Position numbers and translations under genes: made by a program. A stretch of 9,019 bases of DNA from Bacillota bacterium (lineage in GTDB: Bacteria; Bacillota; Clostridia; Christensenellales; SZUA-584), in assembly GCA_023436525.1 (NCBI GenBank), contig JAEZIW010000052.1:1-9019 (forward strand). Reading direction: 5' to 3'. Positions 1 through 5,548 of the stretch are shown here, piece after piece (the stretch's first letter is position 1; each line of letters starts with the position of its first letter). The notes beneath the pieces are model-generated. The model was not told the origin of the DNA and ran no database searches. It saw nothing but the letters and a program-made list of their open reading frames with translations.

Positions 1-27
1 TGATTATATAATGAAGTCTTAACAAGT

Positions 28-121
28 GTCAATAAACAACGAACATGAGGGGGTTTTTGGCTGAGTTTTTCTGATAAATGAGTCGTTCAAAAATAATGCT
101 CGTAATTATTTGTTTATTGAC
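28..121. repeat. 94-bp element bounded by 12-bp perfect inverted repeat
   Basis: The left arm GTCAATAAACAA (28-39) is the exact reverse complement of the right arm TTGTTTATTGAC (110-121), with 70 nt between. The interior is AT-rich, contains a GGGGGTTTTT run and has no credible reading frame. The element lies just upstream of the promoter of the GntR/ABC operon. It could be a small MITE-like element, a long-range hairpin, or a pair of half-sites for a DNA-bending regulator. No flanking target-site duplication is visible, so a mobile origin is only a guess. Confidence 0.4.
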
Positions 122-137
122 TAAATCAAAAAAGTGG

Positions 138-166
138 TTGACAAACATGAAAATACGTCATATAGT
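138..166 (+). promoter_or_regulatory. Sigma-A-type promoter of the GntR/ABC operon
   Basis: A perfect -35 box TTGACA (138-143) is separated by exactly 17 bp from the -10 box TATAGT (161-166). Transcription would start near 173, giving a short leader of about 30 nt before the GTG start at 202. It is the best-formed promoter in this part of the window and drives the regulator, ATPase and permease genes. Confidence 0.75.
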
Positions 167-186
167 TAGTTACAACAGTAACGAAC
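165..186. promoter_or_regulatory. Candidate operator for the GntR/YtrA-type regulator
   Basis: GTTAGTTAC (165-173) and GTAACGAAC (178-186) form an inverted repeat with 9-nt arms, one mismatched pair and a 4-nt AACA centre. The inner five pairs are perfect. The site overlaps the end of the -10 box and the expected transcription start, where a bound repressor would block initiation. GntR/YtrA regulators are known to repress their own operons, so this is inferred to be the binding site of the protein encoded at 202-579. Confidence 0.5.
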
Positions 187-201
187 CAAGGAGGTGATGA
201 A

Positions 202-579
202 GTGCAGCTGGATTTGCAGAGTGATGTGCCTATTTTCATTCAGATTGCCGAACAGCTTGAAAATGCGATTCTCACCGGTGCGCTGGAGGAAGACATGCAG
301 GCACCGTCTACAACCGAGATATCAGTGAGCTACAAGATCAACCCCGCGACAGCATTGAAAGGCATAACAATGCTGGCCGACGACGGTATTCTTTATAAAA
401 AAAGAGGTCTTGGAATGTTTGTCGCAAAAGGAGCTAAAGACGTGATTTTGAAAAAAAGAAAGCAGCTATTTTTCGAAAAATTTGTGCAGCCGCTGCTGTC
501 GGAAGCGCAAAAGCTATCCATATCTGTGGACGAAATCAATGAAATGTTAGAGAAAGGAACAAAAAATGAGCTTTATTGA
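202..579 (+). CDS. GntR-family transcriptional regulator, YtrA subfamily
   Basis: This is a 125-residue DNA-binding regulator, expected to be a cytoplasmic dimer that represses its own operon until an inducer, often cell-envelope stress or an antibiotic in this subfamily, releases it. Residues ~10-75 form the winged helix of GntR proteins, with a helix-turn-helix around 37-58 (PSTTEIS, NPATALKGI) and a wing ending in KKRGLGMFV. The short helical tail (~80-125) is typical of YtrA members, which lack a large ligand domain, and the length fits. The start is GTG at 202: AAGGAGGTGAT (188-198) is nearly fully complementary to the 16S rRNA tail and sits 7 nt upstream. An ATG at 197 is out of frame. 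The gene overlaps the ATPase start by 14 nt, implying translational coupling. The family call is confident; the inducer is unknown. Confidence 0.9.
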   Translation: MQLDLQSDVPIFIQIAEQLENAILTGALEEDMQAPSTTEISVSYKINPATALKGITMLADDGILYKKRGLGMFVAKGAKDVILKKRKQLFFEKFVQPLLSEAQKLSISVDEINEMLEKGTKNELY

Positions 580-1417
580 GGTCAAAAACGTTACCAAATG
601 CTTCGGGACAACCACAGCTTTGAAGAATGTAACGTTGACATTTGAAGAAAACAAAATCTGCGGATTGCTGGGCCGCAACGGAGCAGGCAAATCAACACTG
701 CTCGGGCTGATCACGAACAAACTGTTTCCCACTGAAGGCACGGTTTTAATCGATGGGGAACCGGTACAGGAAAACGATTCCGTTTTGAAAAAGGTATATT
801 GCATGACGGAACAGTCGCTGTATCCCGATACCATGACAGTCAAGGAAGTATTCAAGTGGACAAACGAATTCTATCCTGATATGGACAACGAGTATGCGAG
901 GCAGCTGGCCGATAAGTTTTCGCTAAATACAAAGAAGAAAGTTAAAGCACTGTCTACCGGCTATAAATCGATTTACAAAATCATTGTTGCGCTGTCATGC
1001 AATGCGCCGGTGCTGCTGCTGGATGAGCCGGTTTTGGGTCTGGATGCGAATTACCGCGATGTGTTTTACCGGGAACTGATTGAGAGCTACAGCCGTGCGC
1101 CCAAAACAATTGTTATCTCAACACACCTGATTGAAGAAGCAGCCGGTGTCATTGAAAATGTCGCGATCATAAAAAACGGCATGATCATCATGAACGACAC
1201 CACTCAAAATGCACTCAAGGCAGGGGTGACGGTGACGGGACCGACCGGTCTTGTCGACAGTTTCACAAAAGGCAAAAGGGTGCTGGGGCAAGACAGCCTT
1301 GGCGGCATGAAAAGTGCATATTTGCTCGAAACACTGGATGAGACAGCCGTGCCGCAGGGAATAGAAGTATCAAAGCTTAACCTGCAAAGCCTGTTTATTC
1401 ATCTGACGAATTCTTAA
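566..1417 (+). CDS. ABC transporter ATP-binding protein (YtrB-like)
   Basis: This 283-residue protein is the nucleotide-binding subunit of an ABC transporter and would act on the inner face of the membrane with the permease encoded next. Visible motifs are Walker A GRNGAGKST (36-44), Q-loop Gln83, Walker B VLLLDE (149-154) with catalytic Glu154, D-loop GLD (158-160) and switch His187 in STHLIEE. The signature motif reads LSTGYKS (129-135) instead of LSGGQ, keeping Ser and the second Gly; such divergence is common in GntR-linked export ATPases. The ~70 residues after the ATPase core form a family-specific tail. The ATG at 566 lies inside the regulator gene; AAAGGA at 553-558 can serve as ribosome binding site. 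The probable role is export or sensing of an envelope-active compound, inferred from context. The substrate cannot be read from the sequence. Confidence 0.93.
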   Translation: MSFIEVKNVTKCFGTTTALKNVTLTFEENKICGLLGRNGAGKSTLLGLITNKLFPTEGTVLIDGEPVQENDSVLKKVYCMTEQSLYPDTMTVKEVFKWTNEFYPDMDNEYARQLADKFSLNTKKKVKALSTGYKSIYKIIVALSCNAPVLLLDEPVLGLDANYRDVFYRELIESYSRAPKTIVISTHLIEEAAGVIENVAIIKNGMIIMNDTTQNALKAGVTVTGPTGLVDSFTKGKRVLGQDSLGGMKSAYLLETLDETAVPQGIEVSKLNLQSLFIHLTNS

Positions 1418-1432
1418 AAGGAGGATATCATT

Positions 1433-2176
1433 ATGAGATTGGCACCATCGTTAAAATATCAACTAAGCAGCATAAAATGGCCTGTTATCATTTATTACAT
1501 CGTGATCTATTCGCTTGCCCTATTATTGGGCATAACGTTTTTCGCTTTTCGGAATATCAACTTAGATATGAGGTTCGGCGGCATTGACGCGTCATCCATG
1601 ATCTTTTTGTTTGTGGTCGGCTTGAATGCCTACAAATCAACATTCCATATGTTTTGCTCCAACGGTATATCAAGAAAGACGTTGTTTGTGAGTTTTGCAG
1701 CGGCAGCCGCTATTTTATGCGCAGGCGTTGCGCTGATAGACACCTTCAACTCATTGATTCTGAGCCAATTGATCGAATATCAGCCTGCATGGACTCTTGC
1801 GTTTGAGGCCCGCTATGCCAGCAGTGGAACCTTAATGTATGCCGAAGGGTTCCTGAACATGTTCTTTAAAAATCTGGCCTGTATCATGCTGGGATACTTT
1901 ATAACAACGGCATTTTACCGCATGAACAAGCCGCTTAAGCTCGCGGTATCCATAGGCGTACCCGTCTTCTTCTTCATACTGCTGCCCATCATCGACGCGC
2001 AGTTGTTCTCGGGTGAAATATTCAGGTTTTTTGCATCGGTTGCTGCTTTCTGCTCGGGACGTTTAAGCGGCAGCCCGTATGTGGCCATGGGAATGGATCT
2101 GGCATTTGCTGCGGTATCGGGATTGATCGCGTATCTGCTGTCACGCCGCGCGACGGTGAAGCTCTCGGTAAGTTAA
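1433..2176 (+). CDS. Putative ABC transporter permease, six membrane helices
   Basis: This 247-residue integral membrane protein probably forms the translocation pore with the preceding ATPase. Hydrophobic segments lie at about residues 17-39, 54-72, 86-108, 140-162, 170-190 and 217-238, the six-helix layout of ABC-2-type permeases. No strong family motif is recognisable, so the permease role rests on topology and operon position. The ATG at 1433 follows AAAAGGAGG (1417-1425 region) at good spacing and lies 15 nt after the ATPase stop, so the three genes form one transcript. The stop codon shares bases with the stop of the convergent diguanylate cyclase gene. No intrinsic terminator is visible between them. 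Confidence 0.82.
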   Translation: MRLAPSLKYQLSSIKWPVIIYYIVIYSLALLLGITFFAFRNINLDMRFGGIDASSMIFLFVVGLNAYKSTFHMFCSNGISRKTLFVSFAAAAAILCAGVALIDTFNSLILSQLIEYQPAWTLAFEARYASSGTLMYAEGFLNMFFKNLACIMLGYFITTAFYRMNKPLKLAVSIGVPVFFFILLPIIDAQLFSGEIFRFFASVAAFCSGRLSGSPYVAMGMDLAFAAVSGLIAYLLSRRATVKLSVS

Positions 2177-3327
2177 GCGGTTCTCACGCAGTTGCGTCCG
2201 TCACGCTTGGCTTTATACAGCGCCGTATCCACATGGGTATATTGTTCAATCAGCGAGGCGTCTGCGTCTTTAATAAGGCGCGAGACGCCGATGCTGGTTG
2301 TAATGCTCACTGTTTTGTCGTTAATCACAAAGGGCTGAGACGAAATGACATTTAGCAGCTTATGGGCAACAGCCAAGGCTTCGTCCAAATCAGTTTGAGG
2401 AAGTAATATTAAAAATTCTTCGCCGCCGAGACGGCAGATTGTATCGTATTTGCGGATGTTTTGAGACAAAAGCGTGCTGATTTGAACAAGCAGCTTATCG
2501 CCCACGGGATGACCGTGGCAGTCGTTTACGAATTTGAAATAATCGATATCGAGCATAATCAGGCACGATTCATAGTTCTTTCGCATCATCAGCGCAATTT
2601 CTTTTTGCAGAATATCATTTAAATATCGCCTGTTCGGAAGCGCGGTCAGCGGATCGTAATAAGCCATTTTATGAAGATAAATGTTGTCTTTTTCCAAAAG
2701 CTTTTGCTGGGTGCGAATTTGATAAGATTGCAGCACGTTTGTTCGGTTGTTGTGCCAGAGCATAACAGAGAGAAAAGCGCTCAAAGCTGTCATGGTTAAT
2801 GCGTTGATCTGATTGGCCGCGCGGATTGCATCGGGATCTGACGAATACGAATTGATGATAACAAGCGCCGCGTATGAAACGGCATAGAGCAGTATGGAAT
2901 GCAGCGGACGGATCAGAAAAAGCGCACCGCTGAGCAGACAGACCATTATGTATGTGATAATGCTGCTGCTGAGAAGATGATCGTTTGCCGTGGATGCGAG
3001 ACTGAACGCCGTAAAGCCGATAAAACCGATGTAAGGGACGGCCTTTGCGAACGCTTTGAATATGTTCTTATTATAGGCGATTCTCGCAGGCAGCATGAGA
3101 GCCAGCACAAATAACATCATGACGATGTTAATCCATATTTGTCTCGTCTGCCAAAGCGCATTTCCAATCGGCAGACTCAGAAGCATCGTGATGGCCACAG
3201 CATTAAGTAAGATACAGCATATGCTTGCGTAAAACAGTCTCTTTAAATTGATTTGTGTGAGCTCGGCAGCTACGCTTGAATTCGCTTCTTTCGCACTGCG
3301 TAAGACCGACATCATCTTTTGCAGCAT
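2173..3327 (-). CDS. Membrane-anchored diguanylate cyclase (GGDEF domain)
   Basis: The product probably makes cyclic di-GMP from two GTP. From the chosen start (384 residues), about six hydrophobic helices span residues 29-190 as a membrane sensor region of unrecognised type. A short linker leads to a GGDEF domain from ~220 to the end. Seen there are DPLTALPNRR, the metal-binding stretch DIDYFKFVND, the active site GGEEF (301-305), and RKYD (292-295) exactly five residues before it, matching the RxxD product-inhibition site. The domain therefore looks catalytically intact and feedback-regulated. The start is placed at ATG 3327: GGAG lies 7 nt upstream, and the candidate promoter at 3360-3389 predicts an RNA start near 3353. 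The longer frame from ATG 3345 (390 residues) has no ribosome binding site and would leave a leader of only about 8 nt. The gene faces the ABC operon and is transcribed alone. Confidence 0.92.
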   Translation of the reverse strand: MLQKMMSVLRSAKEANSSVAAELTQINLKRLFYASICCILLNAVAITMLLSLPIGNALWQTRQIWINIVMMLFVLALMLPARIAYNKNIFKAFAKAVPYIGFIGFTAFSLASTANDHLLSSSIITYIMVCLLSGALFLIRPLHSILLYAVSYAALVIINSYSSDPDAIRAANQINALTMTALSAFLSVMLWHNNRTNVLQSYQIRTQQKLLEKDNIYLHKMAYYDPLTALPNRRYLNDILQKEIALMMRKNYESCLIMLDIDYFKFVNDCHGHPVGDKLLVQISTLLSQNIRKYDTICRLGGEEFLILLPQTDLDEALAVAHKLLNVISSQPFVINDKTVSITTSIGVSRLIKDADASLIEQYTHVDTALYKAKRDGRNCVRTA

Positions 3328-3359
3328 GACTGGACTCCAAATCATTTTATTTTACAGTT

Positions 3360-3389
3360 AATATAACATTATTCAATAAAAAAAGCCAA
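3360..3389 (-). promoter_or_regulatory. Candidate promoter of the diguanylate cyclase gene
   Basis: Read on the minus strand, a -35-like TTGGCT (3389-3384) is followed after 18 bp by TATATT (3365-3360), which matches the -10 consensus at five of six positions. An RNA start near 3353 would give a leader of about 26 nt before ATG 3327. The -35 box matches only four of six consensus bases, so strength is probably moderate. Confidence 0.5.
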
Positions 3390-3523
3390 TATTTTATAGC
3401 GCATGTTTTTATGCGATGATTCAGCCGGATGGGTGACATAAGCACAGAACGATTGATTTTTTTAGCCTGCATATTATATAAGGAAATTCTTGCAGCTACA
3501 AAATCTCGCGTGACGAAGATAAT

Positions 3524-3540
3524 GTATGATTGACGCATAC
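3524..3540. promoter_or_regulatory. Small inverted repeat upstream of the metal-binding protein gene
   Basis: GTATG (3524-3528) and CATAC (3536-3540) are perfect inverted copies separated by 7 nt. A TTGACG sequence (3530-3535) within the repeat could be a -35 box, but no well-spaced -10 box follows (TAATAA at 3550 is only 14 bp away). The site may bind a regulator of the gene at 3610. It does not resemble the known CsoR or CopY operators. Confidence 0.22.
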
Positions 3541-3609
3541 TAAAGGTTGTAATAAGCTTAAAATTGAAAAGAACAACGAGAAACTGTAAACGGTTACGGA
3601 GGTAAAAAC

Positions 3610-3816
3610 ATGGAGCGTTATCATGTGACGGGAATGGGCTGTGAAGCCTGTGTGAAAAGGGTTCAAAAAGCGGTGGCCGGGCTGGAGGGTGTCACAGCGG
3701 CGGCTGTTGATCTTCAAACTGAAACGCTGTCTGTCGAGTATGACAAAAGCAAGCTGGATTTTGCCGCAATCAGGGATGCCGTTGATGAAGCGGGATACGG
3801 TTTAGAGGAAATGTGA
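3610..3816 (+). CDS. Heavy-metal-associated (HMA) domain protein, CopZ-like
   Basis: This is a 68-residue single-domain protein of the HMA ferredoxin-like fold. The metal-binding loop GMGCEAC (residues 8-14) carries the two cysteines, Cys11 and Cys14, of the family's GMxCxxC motif. The later pattern GLEGV and the ending DEAGYGLEEM are also typical. Known relatives are cytoplasmic chaperones that pass Cu(I) to a P-type ATPase, though some carry other metals. The ATG at 3610 is preceded by GGAGG (3598-3602) at 7 nt. Unusually, no copper ATPase or CsoR/CopY regulator is adjacent: upstream is a divergent diguanylate cyclase gene and downstream is non-coding DNA. It is therefore an orphan chaperone or the surviving part of a dispersed metal module. 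Copper is inferred from the family, not shown. Confidence 0.9.
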   Translation: MERYHVTGMGCEACVKRVQKAVAGLEGVTAAAVDLQTETLSVEYDKSKLDFAAIRDAVDEAGYGLEEM

Positions 3817-4260
3817 TGGGGGAAAGCCCAGCCTTGCGACAGAAAAGCTGGTCGTGATGAGATCCAGAAGGCATTTAACGCTGTGCTTTGCATCATTCGT
3901 CTGTCAGCGTTCGGCATCCGGCGCTTATTTTCGTATATAAAGCCTTCTCCTTAAAGTTAACGCTGATTAGGTCGGCTGCGCCGTCAAGATGGCTGATTCT
4001 TCGTTCTGTGTGTCGCTGAAATCTCAAAAATGCGCCGCTATTCCTTCGATTTACTCCTTTCGAACACTAAACCCGCTAATCAATCCGTCAATGCTCATTT
4101 AATGATTGTATGGGTTGTGAAGAAGGTCGAACGATGTGTCGGATGCAATTAAAAAAATCACGCCTTATCAATTGCTTGTCGGCGACAGTTTCCCCTCGTA
4201 AGGGTAAGCCAAAAAACTCCGGTTCTTTAATTGCAAATTATTAAATTTGTTTTTAATAAG
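3817..4260. other. Non-coding region of about 440 bp with short repeats
   Basis: No convincing gene was found on either strand; stop codons interrupt all frames and the short frames lack ribosome binding sites. The motif AACGCTG occurs at 3877-3883 and 3959-3965 and, inverted, at 3905-3911; the first and third form a 7-bp hairpin with a 21-nt loop. CCAGC (3828-3832) and GCTGG (3847-3851) form another weak hairpin without a T-run, so it is not a terminator. The long inverted repeat at 4144-4235 lies in the second half. The length and texture suggest a dispersed intergenic repeat or a decayed gene, but neither can be shown from this window. Confidence 0.45.
4144..4235. repeat. 92-bp element bounded by 10-bp perfect inverted repeat
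   Basis: TGCAATTAAA (4144-4153) is the exact reverse complement of TTTAATTGCA (4226-4235), with 72 nt between. Inside lies CCCCTCGTAAGGGTAAGCC, which can form a short inner hairpin. The overall size is close to that of the element at 28-121, but the arms differ in sequence. No target-site duplication is visible. A MITE-like unit or an RNA hairpin are both possible. Confidence 0.35.
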
Positions 4261-4263
4261 TGC

Positions 4264-4294
4264 TTGACATTGACGCTGCGTCAATGTTTACCAT
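4264..4294 (+). promoter_or_regulatory. MerR-type promoter and operator
   Basis: A perfect -35 TTGACA (4264-4269) and a -10-like TACCAT (4289-4294) are separated by 19 bp, the long spacer typical of MerR-activated promoters. A perfect palindrome occupies the spacer: ACATTGACGC (4267-4276), a central T (4277), and GCGTCAATGT (4278-4287). MerR-family activators bind such dyads and untwist the DNA so that RNA polymerase can use the long spacer. Because the gene immediately downstream encodes a MerR protein, autoregulation is the natural reading. The leader to ATG 4316 is about 15 nt and includes the ribosome binding site AGGAGGAG. Confidence 0.85.
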
Positions 4295-4315
4295 GGGTTT
4301 CAGGAGGAGAAAGCG

Positions 4316-5071
4316 ATGGATTATACAATCAGCACGCTGGCCAGGCTCGCCGGCGTGAGCACGCGCACATTGCGGTATTACGATGAAATCGGCCTGCTGC
4401 GTCCGAAGGATCTGACGGAAGCGGGTTACCGCGTTTACGGAACGCAAGAGGTTGATACGCTGCAGCAAATATTGTTTTATCGCGAAATGGGCGTGGGGCT
4501 GGAGGATATCAAAAGCATCATCACCTCGCCGAACTATATGCGTCTATCAGCGCTGGAGGCGCATTTGGCGGCACTGCTCAATGAGCGAAGCCGGGTGGAT
4601 GCCATGATAAAAAACGTACAGAAAACCATCGCCTCCGAGAAAGGAGAAATGATAATGACGGACAAAGAGAAATTTGAAGGGCTCAAAGATAAGCTGATTC
4701 GCGAGAATGAAGAGAATTACGGCGAAGAAGTGCGCGCCCGTTACGGTGAGGACGCGGTTGACCAATCGAACGCGAAACTTAAAGGCATGTCGCAGCAGCA
4801 GTATGCGCGCATGCAGGCACTCTCAGATCAAATCAGCGAAACGCTGAAAGCGGCCATGAGCACCAAAGACCCTGCCGGTGAGCTGGCGCAGAAGGCGTGC
4901 GCACTGCACAAGGAATGGCTGATGTGCACATGGTCAAGCTACAGCCCGGAGGCCCACAAAGGGCTCGCGCAGATGTATGTGGACGATGAACGGTTTACCG
5001 CATACTACGATAAGATCGCGCCGGGATGCGCTGTATTCCTGCGCGACGCGATAATGATATTCTGCAGCTGA
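4316..5071 (+). CDS. MerR-family regulator with TipAS drug-binding domain
   Basis: This 251-residue transcriptional activator resembles TipAL of Streptomyces and Mta of Bacillus, which bind structurally diverse antibiotics and switch on resistance genes. Residues 1-70 are the MerR winged helix (LARLAGVSTRTLRYYDEIGL, GYRVY). About 75-108 form the dimerising coiled coil. Residues ~115-251 are the TipAS effector domain, ending in the characteristic YSPEAHKGLAQMYV, DERFTAYYDKIAP and FLRDAI. Length matches the family. Cysteines at 195, 204, 238 and 250 are present; whether any equals the reactive cysteine of TipAL cannot be judged here. ATG 4316 follows AGGAGGAG at about 7 nt. The gene is alone between its own promoter and a strong terminator, so if it controls other genes they are not in this transcript. 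The inducer is unknown. Confidence 0.95.
   Translation: MDYTISTLARLAGVSTRTLRYYDEIGLLRPKDLTEAGYRVYGTQEVDTLQQILFYREMGVGLEDIKSIITSPNYMRLSALEAHLAALLNERSRVDAMIKNVQKTIASEKGEMIMTDKEKFEGLKDKLIRENEENYGEEVRARYGEDAVDQSNAKLKGMSQQQYARMQALSDQISETLKAAMSTKDPAGELAQKACALHKEWLMCTWSSYSPEAHKGLAQMYVDDERFTAYYDKIAPGCAVFLRDAIMIFCS
4641..4657 (+). promoter_or_regulatory. Internal ribosome binding site and start within the MerR gene
   Basis: AAGGAG (4641-4646) is followed by in-frame ATG codons at 4649 and 4655 (Met112 and Met114); the second lies at an ideal 8-nt spacing. Initiation there would yield a 138-residue protein made only of the TipAS domain, beginning exactly at the domain boundary. In Streptomyces, tipA is known to produce TipAS from an internal start in the same way. 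That this happens here is an inference from the sequence. Confidence 0.6.
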
Positions 5072-5084
5072 GAGCTGTATGAAG

Positions 5085-5113
5085 GCCGCCGGAAGATGAC
5101 CCGGCGGCTTTTT
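5085..5113 (+). terminator. Intrinsic terminator of the MerR/TipAS gene
   Basis: GCCGCCGG (5085-5092) pairs perfectly with CCGGCGGC (5101-5108) around an 8-nt loop. TTTTT (5109-5113) follows directly. It begins 13 nt after the stop codon of the MerR gene and should separate it from the next gene. Confidence 0.93.
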
Positions 5114-5190
5114 CAATATCTTGAAAATATGACATGCAGTCGTCATGTTTCATGTGATAATATGCCAAAAAAACGGGTTTGAGGTGTGGT

Positions 5191-5529
5191 ATGGAAATCA
5201 GGCACGAGCGGTACTGTTATCTGCTGGGTATTGAGATTGGGCAGGTAAGCGCTGCGCCTGAACGGTCTTTAATAAAACAAGTCCCCGCGGCGGCATACGC
5301 GAAAGCTTGCTTTTGTAAGGGTGAGAATATAATCAAGGCATGGAATGATTTCTTTTATAAAGAAATCCCCCAAGCCGGGCTGGAGGTCAACAAACAGCTC
5401 AATGCATATTGGCAAAACCGCTATATTTGCGGCACTCAGGGCGGGTGGCTGCATGACAGGGTTTTAAATCCGATAGATTTGGATGACGTTTTTGAATTTG
5501 TGAAAACCAAAAGAAAACCATACAAATAA
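5191..5529 (+). CDS. Short GyrI-like effector-binding domain protein, probably N-terminally truncated
   Basis: The 112-residue product resembles the second half of the GyrI-like/AraC effector-binding domain, a small-molecule-binding fold found alone or fused to regulators. Supporting segments are YCYLLGIEIG (near the start), the stretch KQVPAAAYAKACFCKG, KAWNDFFYKEIPQAGLEV, and a final strand VFEFVKTKRK that fits the usual end of the domain. Complete stand-alone domains are about 150 residues or more, so roughly the first half is missing. A stop codon at 5158 in the same frame and the terminator just upstream show that the missing part is not encoded there. ATG 5191 has GAGG 6 nt upstream; a TTG at 5179 would add four residues. 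It may be a functional mini-protein or a remnant. The nearby TipAS regulator is also a ligand sensor, but a link is speculative. Confidence 0.55.
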   Translation: MEIRHERYCYLLGIEIGQVSAAPERSLIKQVPAAAYAKACFCKGENIIKAWNDFFYKEIPQAGLEVNKQLNAYWQNRYICGTQGGWLHDRVLNPIDLDDVFEFVKTKRKPYK

Positions 5530-5548
5530 ATGTGATTCTGTTGGATTG

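Noticed and set aside
547..855. Open frame on the minus strand, 102 codons
   Set aside because: It lies entirely antisense to the end of the GntR gene and the ATPase gene, whose motifs are clear; no protein pattern is recognisable in it.
2899..3114. Open frame on the plus strand, 71 codons
   Set aside because: It is antisense to the membrane region of the diguanylate cyclase gene and has a highly charged, unnatural composition.
3390..3480. Possible c-di-GMP riboswitch ahead of the diguanylate cyclase gene
   Set aside because: Looked for because of the GGDEF gene, but the conserved GEMM core and paired helices are not present on either strand; only a small CGCAT/ATGCG hairpin was seen.
3347..3538. 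Open frame on the minus strand, 63 codons, just upstream of the diguanylate cyclase gene
   Set aside because: It overlaps the candidate promoter of that gene and shows no domain; a tiny separate protein cannot be excluded but is not supported.
3496..3717. Open frame on the minus strand opposite the HMA gene start
   Set aside because: It is antisense to the start of the HMA gene, which has a clear domain and ribosome binding site.
3828..3851. Hairpin CCAGC/GCTGG after the HMA gene as a terminator
   Set aside because: The stem is only five pairs, the loop is 14 nt, and no T-run follows.
3714..3917. Open frame on the minus strand overlapping the HMA gene end, 67 codons
   Set aside because: Half of it is antisense to the HMA gene and the rest is low-quality sequence in the non-coding region; no family is recognised.
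5129..5163. Promoter or operator with ACATG/CATGT inverted repeat before the GyrI-like gene
   Set aside because: The short arms (5132-5136 and 5144-5148) are weak, and no -35/-10 pair at normal spacing fits around GATAAT (5156).
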